Source: CAYPHJ01 sp964410485 (GTDB taxonomy: Bacteria > Desulfobacterota > Binatia > UBA9968). From it: a stretch of 11,050 nucleotides of DNA. Positions 6,960 to 11,050 of the stretch are shown here, in pieces. The position numbers and the translations under genes were made by a program. The stretch is taken from positions 1 to 11,050 of the forward strand of contig CAYPHJ010000130.1 in the NCBI GenBank assembly GCA_964410485.1. Direction: 5' to 3'. Under the pieces are notes generated by a model. The model had not been told where the DNA came from. It made no database searches and saw nothing but the letters and a program-made list of their open reading frames with translations. Position 1 is the stretch's first letter. Every line of letters starts with the position of its first letter.

Positions 6960-7161
6960 GAGGTATCAACAAGTCAGACCGGGCCAATTCTTCCAATGTC
7001 CCACGAACTGCCTCTTCGGTTAGGCTGGGGTATTCCCGCACAATCTCAGCGATTGTCATGCCGGCTGCCAACCACTCCAGAAGCAAAGCTACTGCGATCC
7101 GGGTGTCGCGCACACGGGGCGCTCCCCCAAGGTGGTCAGGATCAGAGACTATCCATGTCAT
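6928..7161 (-). CDS. DUF433 antitoxin (COG2442 type)
   Basis: This encodes a 77-residue protein with the whole DUF433 core: GGAPRVRDTRIAVALLLEWL, then AAGMTIAEIVREYPSLTEE and a final helix EAVRGTLEELA. DUF433 proteins carry a winged-helix-like domain and act as antitoxins, usually encoded just upstream of DUF5615 or PIN toxins, as here. The ATG at 7161 is preceded by GGAGA at about seven bases; the frame is open to 7335, but that part is low-complexity and unlike the family. The gene overlaps the toxin by 32 bases, consistent with coordinated synthesis. It is expected to neutralise the 6510-6959 product and perhaps repress the operon. Confidence 0.88.
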   Translation of the reverse strand: MTWIVSDPDHLGGAPRVRDTRIAVALLLEWLAAGMTIAEIVREYPSLTEEAVRGTLEELARSDLLIPRENPPRREHA

Positions 7162-7518
7162 AATTTTTCTCCGTTTGCTGTCAATGTACCATACTCCCGC
7201 GCGACGCCGCCACACGCGTTTGAGCCCGGAAGGGGGTGGCGAAGGTCGAAACATCTCACCCGTCTTCCCCGCCCGCCCGACGTGATTCGCCAAAGACCCT
7301 TCGACTGAGAATCCGGGTACCGGCTCCAGCAACACCGAATCAGCACCCTCCGATCAGCGCGCGTTCCATGATATCTCGAAGGACTGCCGGCGGCCGCGCC
7401 GAACCCGGTTACGTGCTGGTACCCTTTCAGCAGGGGCGCCCAATAATATGTGTGACTAGCGTAGAGCCACGATAGTTCCCGCTTGCTTTCACTTTGAAAG
7501 CAACTTAGGCTGAATCAA
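7162..7518. other. Divergent intergenic region between two toxin-antitoxin modules
   Basis: These 357 bases separate the minus-strand DUF433/DUF5615 pair from the plus-strand PIN/antitoxin pair, so both sets of control signals should lie here. Frames across it show no recognisable protein. The only clear element is the inverted repeat at 7483-7503. I could not find a confident -35/-10 pair in either direction. Confidence 0.6.
7483..7503. promoter_or_regulatory. Perfect 9-bp inverted repeat, candidate operator of the PIN/antitoxin operon
   Basis: TTGCTTTCA (7483-7491) and TGAAAGCAA (7495-7503) are exact reverse complements around a CTT centre. The repeat ends 15 bases before the PIN start codon, where a toxin-antitoxin operator is expected. 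The operon's own antitoxin has a ribbon-helix-helix N-terminus, a fold that binds such palindromes. A terminator is unlikely because no gene reads into it. Confidence 0.55.
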
Positions 7519-8010
7519 ATGAAGAGGGAGGCGACTTTCGACAGCTCGTTCTGGGTTCACGCGGTTTATTTGGATCTTGTCGACTTTCTGCTTTCGGATT
7601 TCAACGTAGTCTGCCCCACCGCGGTGGCAACTGAGCTAGGACGTGATAACCCAACAAGCGTCCGCCTCAAGGAATTACTGGGAGAAAGAAGGATCGAACA
7701 AGCTGCACCAAGATTGGAAAAGGTAAAATTGTATGGAGATGGAGAAAGAGCTGCCATCAATCTCGCTTTGGAACGAAAGCTCCTCTTGCTCATTGATGAC
7801 TGGAAACCTTATGAGGCGGCACAGGAAGCGGGAGTTGAGGTCGTCAACTCCCTAGCTTATTTGATCGGGCTTTACGAACGGAAACGCATTCCGCTGGAGC
7901 GCGTATTAACCGCCTTGGTTAAAATAACACGACGGGGAACTCTGAGACCGGAATGGGTACAGTCAGCGGTAAAAATCGTGGCCGAGATCCGGTGGAAAGG
8001 AGAAAACTGA
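7519..8010 (+). CDS. PIN-domain toxin (DUF3368/COG2405-like)
   Basis: This encodes a 163-residue PIN-domain protein, predicted to be a Mg2+-dependent RNase and the toxin of a type II system. The acidic PIN residues are in place: D8 in ATFDSSFWV, E39 in VATELGRD, E76 in YGDGERAAI, and D93/D94 in LLLLIDDWK. The GERAAI and LLLIDD motifs with the C-terminal LAYLIGLYERKRIP helix are typical of the COG2405/DUF3368 group, and the length fits. The start ATG follows a weak AGG at about ten bases. The stop overlaps the start of the antitoxin gene by one base (TGATG), so the toxin is encoded first, the reverse of most type II systems. A decayed copy lies at 2158-2677. Confidence 0.88.
   Translation: MKREATFDSSFWVHAVYLDLVDFLLSDFNVVCPTAVATELGRDNPTSVRLKELLGERRIEQAAPRLEKVKLYGDGERAAINLALERKLLLLIDDWKPYEAAQEAGVEVVNSLAYLIGLYERKRIPLERVLTALVKITRRGTLRPEWVQSAVKIVAEIRWKGEN
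7998..8002 (+). promoter_or_regulatory. Ribosome binding site of the antitoxin gene
   Basis: AGGAG lies seven bases before the ATG at 8010, inside the end of the PIN gene. It decides against the in-frame upstream ATG at 7953 and lets the antitoxin be translated strongly on its own. Confidence 0.7.
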
Positions 8011-8381
8011 TGAAAAAGCAAAAGCGCGAGAAAACTACTATTACCGTTAGGTTATCGGACGAGGAAGATCAGGTCTTGCGCCGTCTATGTGTGCTTAAAA
8101 AGACCACCAAGACCGGATACCTTGCTCGTCTCGCTAAAGATCAGGCGAAGAGAGAACTTCTACATTACGCGGTTGGAGAATATATGGAAGGAAAGGCGTC
8201 CCTAAGCGAGTTGGCGAAAAAGACCGGGATAGATGTCCCCACGATCATGGATGAGATAGCTAGCCAAAAAGGCGCTGAGAAGCGGGCGGTTGAGGCCTTT
8301 TTATCTGCCGTAAAAACAGTGTCGAAATTAAATAAAGACCCGGAGTTCTATGACCTCGCTGTTAAAGCCCTTAGGCAATAA
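8010..8381 (+). CDS. Antitoxin with ribbon-helix-helix N-terminus and UPF0175-like HTH
   Basis: A 123-residue basic protein starts at the ATG overlapping the PIN stop. Residues 8-50 (TTITVRLSDEED, QVLRRLCVL, TGYLARLAKDQAKREL) look like a ribbon-helix-helix DNA-binding fold with its DNA-contacting strand at 9-16. Residues 51-86 (YAVGEYMEGKASLSELAKK, GIDVPTIMDEI) resemble UPF0175/COG2886 antitoxins, whose helix-turn-helix has the Y-x-x-G-K-x-S-L-x-x-x-A pattern. Residues 87-123 form a helical tail that may bind the toxin. UPF0175 proteins usually pair with PIN toxins of this group, matching the neighbour. The N-terminal fold probably binds the inverted repeat at 7483-7503. The functional pairing is inference from context and family. 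Confidence 0.82.
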   Translation: MKKQKREKTTITVRLSDEEDQVLRRLCVLKKTTKTGYLARLAKDQAKRELLHYAVGEYMEGKASLSELAKKTGIDVPTIMDEIASQKGAEKRAVEAFLSAVKTVSKLNKDPEFYDLAVKALRQ

Positions 8382-8560
8382 CGTCTCTTTGGAAATACTA
8401 TTTTCTCGGAACCACATTCCGGACAAAGCGATATTCTGGACGGTATAAATCCTGGATCTGGCCAGTCGGTCGCCATTGGATTGCTTTTTTGTCGTCAGAT
8501 AATAAACGCTGCCGGCCGAACATTCGGGAACGCTCGGCTAACCGCAACTGGGGCGGTCTT
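8382..8560. other. Short gap between antitoxin and GIY-YIG-like remnant
   Basis: These 179 bases lie between convergent gene ends. I see no gene, no strong hairpin with a T-run, and no repeat. Confidence 0.5.
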
Positions 8561-9013
8561 TTAACCACGGGAAACGTCCGATACTAAGACCTGCAAAGTG
8601 TCGAGAAATCCACGATCGATTCGGTCGGCCACATGATTATTGTTCCACAGACCGGAACGATGCACAGCCTCCCGCGCGGAAAAGCTCCCCAGCCATGATT
8701 GGGAGGGCGGATCCACTGGTTCCCGTTCATAATTACTCAACAGCGCGATCGAGTTTCGCTCGACGAAACCGCGCAAGCTCGTCAGGCCGGGCTCATCATC
8801 AATTGCCAGCCAAAGAAACGGCATGGCACCAATTGATCGACTCACAAGAATTTCCAGCCCTCTCTCACGCTCGATGACATCGGTTCGTGATATACCAAAC
8901 TTGCGCGCCGCTTTCCCCGGATCAGGTCCATGCTCCCAAGTTTGCTGCTCGTCATTTTGATGCTTCGCTTTGAGGGCCTCTCCTACAAGCAACCGAAATC
9001 CCGGTAGATTTTC
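8561..9013 (-). pseudogene. C-terminal part of a GIY-YIG-superfamily-like protein
   Basis: The minus-strand frame from the in-frame TAG at 9014-9016 to the stop at 8561 encodes FRLLVGEALKAK, IGAMPFLWLAIDDEPG, SLRGFVERNSIALLSNYE, PVDPPSQSWLG, and REAVHRSGLWNNNHV. These blocks match the C-terminal two-thirds of a family of uncharacterised proteins assigned to the GIY-YIG nuclease superfamily, where a segment with a short GNHRGS-type motif precedes FR-x-x-VG-x-AL. That N-terminal part, which carries the catalytic GIY-YIG strand pair, is missing. Upstream lies a GC-rich palindrome and then another gene. TTG at 8992 is the only plausible start and has no good Shine-Dalgarno sequence. I call it a 5'-truncated gene, probably inactive. 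The family assignment is from remembered motifs. Confidence 0.6.
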
Positions 9014-9021
9014 CTATAAAG

Positions 9022-9066
9022 TTCAGCGACCCGACAGCGCGCGCAGCGGGTCGCCGGACAGCTGAA
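9022..9066. repeat. REP-like nested palindrome
   Basis: GCGACCCG (9026-9033) and CGGGTCGC (9047-9054) form a perfect 8-bp stem around a 13-base GC-rich loop. A further pair, TTCAGC (9022-9027) and GCTGAA (9061-9066), encloses it. It lies between two minus-strand genes, 10 bases beyond the stop of the membrane-protein gene, with no T-run. It resembles a repetitive extragenic palindrome more than an intrinsic terminator. Confidence 0.6.
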
Positions 9067-9075
9067 GCGCCGACT

Positions 9076-9768
9076 TTAGGCATCGCTTTTCTTCTTAGCT
9101 TCTTTCATCTGCCCGATTTGCTTCTCCCGTGCCGCCCGCTCCTCTTCGCGGTCCTCGCGATCGTATACGTTCACCTTCAGCTTCTCAAATCCCGTACTCA
9201 GATGACCAATATCCCTCTGAATTTTCTCTAGGCTCTGTGCAATTGAGTACAAATGGGGCTTTCCGAGTCGGCCAGCGCCCTCCAGCTCCGAAAAATCTAC
9301 TCTATATTCATCTTCATGCTTTCGGTTAGTCGAACTCCGATAGCAAAGCCTCACAACCAGGATAGCCTTTATCTTTTCCTCGTAGCCCTCCGTAAAGGCA
9401 GTGTATCCGGAACGCAGCTTTTGCCCAGGTCCCAAATACTTTACGCCTCGCTCTAAGAACTTGGTCGAACTGAAATCATTGATAAGTTGTTGTGCTCCCG
9501 AAATGGAACCCTCTGGCTCAAGCTTGAATGAAACATCGTATGCTGGACCAAGACCAATGTTTTGCACGTACAGATGCCCAAAATTCACAAATTCTTCTAT
9601 GGGCTCAAAAAACACTGCTAGCTTGGGATCGGTCTGCGCCCGTCTCATACGACGCGTCTCGAAGACTAGCAGTGCCGTCAGCGCCGCATAGACAATCGTC
9701 GACAGCGCAACAACGGCAGTAAAAAGAAGTGTCGCTGCATCTTGGTGTTCGAGAATCCACTGGAACAT
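9076..9768 (-). CDS. Single-pass membrane protein of unknown function
   Basis: This encodes a 230-residue protein I do not recognise by name. Residues 12-36 form one strong transmembrane helix (LLFTAVVALSTIVYAALTAL) followed by a basic ETRRMRRAQ stretch, placing most of the protein in the cytoplasm. Residues 47-165 look like a beta-rich domain with LYVQNIGLGPAYDVSFKL, the N-x-G-x-GPA-x-(D/N)-V pattern seen in many small uncharacterised membrane proteins. Residues 176-228 are charged and helical, probably a coiled coil. The ATG at 9768 follows a weak TAGG at about nine bases. It lies between the truncated hsdM and the GIY-YIG-like remnant, all on the minus strand, about 140 bases after hsdM. 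A role linked to restriction is possible but is guilt by association only. Confidence 0.75.
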   Translation of the reverse strand: MFQWILEHQDAATLLFTAVVALSTIVYAALTALLVFETRRMRRAQTDPKLAVFFEPIEEFVNFGHLYVQNIGLGPAYDVSFKLEPEGSISGAQQLINDFSSTKFLERGVKYLGPGQKLRSGYTAFTEGYEEKIKAILVVRLCYRSSTNRKHEDEYRVDFSELEGAGRLGKPHLYSIAQSLEKIQRDIGHLSTGFEKLKVNVYDREDREEERAAREKQIGQMKEAKKKSDA

Positions 9769-9908
9769 GATGAGAATACCTAATGCGAAGGCTGACCCCG
9801 TTGTGTCGGGTCAAGCTGGTGTCAGGGCATCAACCGTTCACAGCACCTTTTCAAAGAAAGACCACATCTCCCCTCGAAGCAGCTGATTGCTCCTCGGGGT
9901 GTCTGGCG
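9769..9908. other. Spacer between hsdM and the membrane-protein gene
   Basis: These 140 bases contain a 6-bp stem, TGACCC (9793-9798) with GGGTCA (9808-9813), just upstream of the membrane-protein gene. I see no coding frame that restores the missing HsdM C-terminus, and no clear promoter. Confidence 0.4.
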
Positions 9909-11050
9909 TCAACTATTTTTTTCTTCGACGACAGGCTCTCTCCCAGAGGGAGAGGGAAAATCTACGTGGCCGCTCTCAGAGCTAGAAAGAATATTTTTGG
10001 ACTGACCAGAGGGAGAGGGTGATCCGGGGCGGCGGATTTTGCGCATGATCAATTGCAAAAACAGCAAGGCGGTTTCGGAGGTCTGTTTGTCTTCGGGGAA
10101 GTTGCCAAGGATGCCGCGTTCTTCTTCACCGCCGAACGGCGGGTTCGTGAGAATGATATCGACGCGGTCCTTGTCGCCGATTTCCCGCAGTGGAAAGCGC
10201 AGACTGTTCAACGGATCGATTTTGGGCGATTCCAGCCCGTGGAGGACAAGATTCATTTGAGCGAGCAGGTATGGCAGCGGCTTGGCCTCGCCGCCGAATA
10301 TACTCTGGGTTTGGAGAATCTGGCGGTCCTCGACCGTCTTGCACTGCTTCTCCAGGTGCTTGAAGGATTCCACGAGGAATCCGCCGGTGCCGCAGGCCGG
10401 GTCGAGAATCACTTCGCCGAGTTGCGGATTGATGACCTCGACCATGAAACGAACGACTGGGCGCGGAGTGTAGAACTCACCGGAGTCGCCGGCGGCGTCG
10501 CGCATCTCTTTGAGCATCGACTCGTAAAGATGGCCCAGCGTGTGGATCTCGTCGCTGCTGGTGAAGTGAATGTCGTTGACCTTGTTGATCACGTCGCGAA
10601 GAAGATAGCCATTGATCATGCGGTTGATCGTGCCTTTGAAGACCGTCGCGATGACATCGCGGCGGTCGCCGCCGTTGGCCCCCTGAAGACTTCGAAGATA
10701 AGCAAACAGGCCCGGACCTTTGGTGCCGTCGGGACGCATGGCCTCTTCGTTGTTTACAAACGAGATCAGCTCGTCGCCCGTGATCCCCTCGGCCCTGGCG
10801 GCCCAGTCGCGCCAACGATACGGCGCCTCCAGCGCCGGGCGGAAGCGCTTGCCGCTCATCTTGGCTTCCTCTTCGCGGATCTGCTCCATGTCGTCGAGGA
10901 ACTTGAGAAACATGATCCAGGTGAGCATCGGGAGGCGGTCGAGATCGCCGTTGAGACCCTTGTCCTTGCGCATGATGTCACGGCACGCCTTCACAATGGA
11001 GGAAAGCCGCTGCGCAGTGGTGAGGGGTTGGGTAGACCTTTGTGTGCGTG
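9909..11050 (-). CDS. hsdM: Type I restriction-modification DNA methylase subunit HsdM, both ends incomplete
   Basis: The product is the methylase subunit of a type I system, which with HsdS methylates adenine using S-adenosylmethionine. The frame is open to the right edge: family-like sequence (LTTAQRLSSIVKACRD) precedes the GTG at 10994, so the true start lies outside the window. Numbered from that GTG, the N-terminal helical domain has the near-invariant RKDKGLNGDLDRLP and LTWIMFLKFLDD. SGEFYTPRPVVRFMV (171-185) leads to motif I DPACGTGGFL (198-207), and motif IV NPPFGG is at 284-289. After MRKIRRP (residue 323) homology stops, and about 38 foreign residues encoded by a repeat lead to a TGA. 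The usual remaining 120 or more residues, which include target-recognition and HsdS-contact parts, are lost. Activity is doubtful. Confidence 0.9.
   Translation of the reverse strand, partial: RTQRSTQPLTTAQRLSSIVKACRDIMRKDKGLNGDLDRLPMLTWIMFLKFLDDMEQIREEEAKMSGKRFRPALEAPYRWRDWAARAEGITGDELISFVNNEEAMRPDGTKGPGLFAYLRSLQGANGGDRRDVIATVFKGTINRMINGYLLRDVINKVNDIHFTSSDEIHTLGHLYESMLKEMRDAAGDSGEFYTPRPVVRFMVEVINPQLGEVILDPACGTGGFLVESFKHLEKQCKTVEDRQILQTQSIFGGEAKPLPYLLAQMNLVLHGLESPKIDPLNSLRFPLREIGDKDRVDIILTNPPFGGEEERGILGNFPEDKQTSETALLFLQLIMRKIRRPGSPSPSGQSKNILSSSESGHVDFPSPSGREPVVEEKNS
9936..10022. repeat. CCCTCTCCC/GGGAGAGGG intergenic-type repeat inside the hsdM 3' end
   Basis: CTCTCCC (9938-9944) and GGGAGAG (9948-9954) form a 7-bp hairpin with an AGA loop. 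CCAGAGGGAGAGGG occurs exactly at 9943-9956 and again at 10006-10019. Between them lies the small palindrome GCTCTCAGAGC (9972-9982). This resembles the interspersed CCCTCTCCC...GGGAGAGGG repeats often seen between genes in environmental bacteria. It begins exactly where HsdM homology ends (near 10022), so it marks the insertion or recombination that cut the gene. Confidence 0.65.

Noticed and set aside
7162..7335. 58-codon extension of the DUF433 gene
   Set aside because: Low-complexity proline/arginine-rich sequence unlike the family; GGAGA supports the ATG at 7161.
7953..8009. Upstream ATG for the plus-strand antitoxin
   Set aside because: The extension lies inside the PIN gene in another frame and has no ribosome binding site; AGGAG points to the ATG at 8010.
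9793..9813. Intrinsic terminator after hsdM
   Set aside because: The TGACCC/GGGTCA stem is only 6 bp and is not followed by a T-run on the minus strand.
1..11050. tRNA, rRNA, CRISPR array or complete insertion sequence
   Set aside because: Reading both strands I found no cloverleaf-like segment, rRNA core motif, regular repeat-spacer array or transposase.

Overview
The window looks like chromosomal accessory DNA from an uncultured, moderately GC-rich soil or sediment bacterium. Orphan family-5 solute-binding proteins, an amidase-signature hydrolase, PIN-type toxin-antitoxin modules and a type I methylase occur together in lineages such as Methylomirabilota/Rokubacteria, Tectomicrobia and Desulfobacterota. 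That placement is inference only; there is no rRNA or universal marker gene to fix it.

Left third (1-4765): a C-terminal remnant of an acetamidase/formamidase-like enzyme touches the left edge on the minus strand. Next comes a complete minus-strand family-5 ABC substrate-binding protein (SBP1, 218-1738). A roughly 1.2 kb gap follows, holding a decayed copy of a PIN toxin/antitoxin locus (2158-2677) and small direct repeats. A second, paralogous SBP (SBP2, 2933-4504) then reads rightward behind a near-consensus sigma70 promoter. It is followed by a 56-codon small ORF and a complete amidase (4766-6181). SBP2, the small ORF and the amidase look like one transcription unit for uptake and hydrolysis of an amide- or peptide-like compound. 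No permease or ATPase gene lies in the window.

Middle (6182-8381): two toxin-antitoxin modules stand back to back. On the minus strand a DUF433 antitoxin overlaps a DUF5615 toxin. On the plus strand a PIN toxin overlaps by one base an antitoxin with a ribbon-helix-helix N-terminus and a UPF0175-like C-terminal half. A perfect 9-bp inverted repeat sits just upstream of the PIN gene and is a good operator candidate. The plus-strand module is the intact relative of the decayed copy at 2158-2677; the two are in direct orientation and bracket the SBP2-amidase unit.

Right third (8382-11050): this is eroded defence or nuclease DNA on the minus strand. It contains the C-terminal part of a GIY-YIG-superfamily-like protein, cut off near a GC-rich palindrome; a 230-residue single-pass membrane protein of unknown function; and a type I restriction-modification methylase (HsdM) that runs off the right edge and loses its C-terminus at an intergenic-type repeat. 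The window combines one metabolic transcription unit with several genes in decay, typical of a chromosomal island under turnover.
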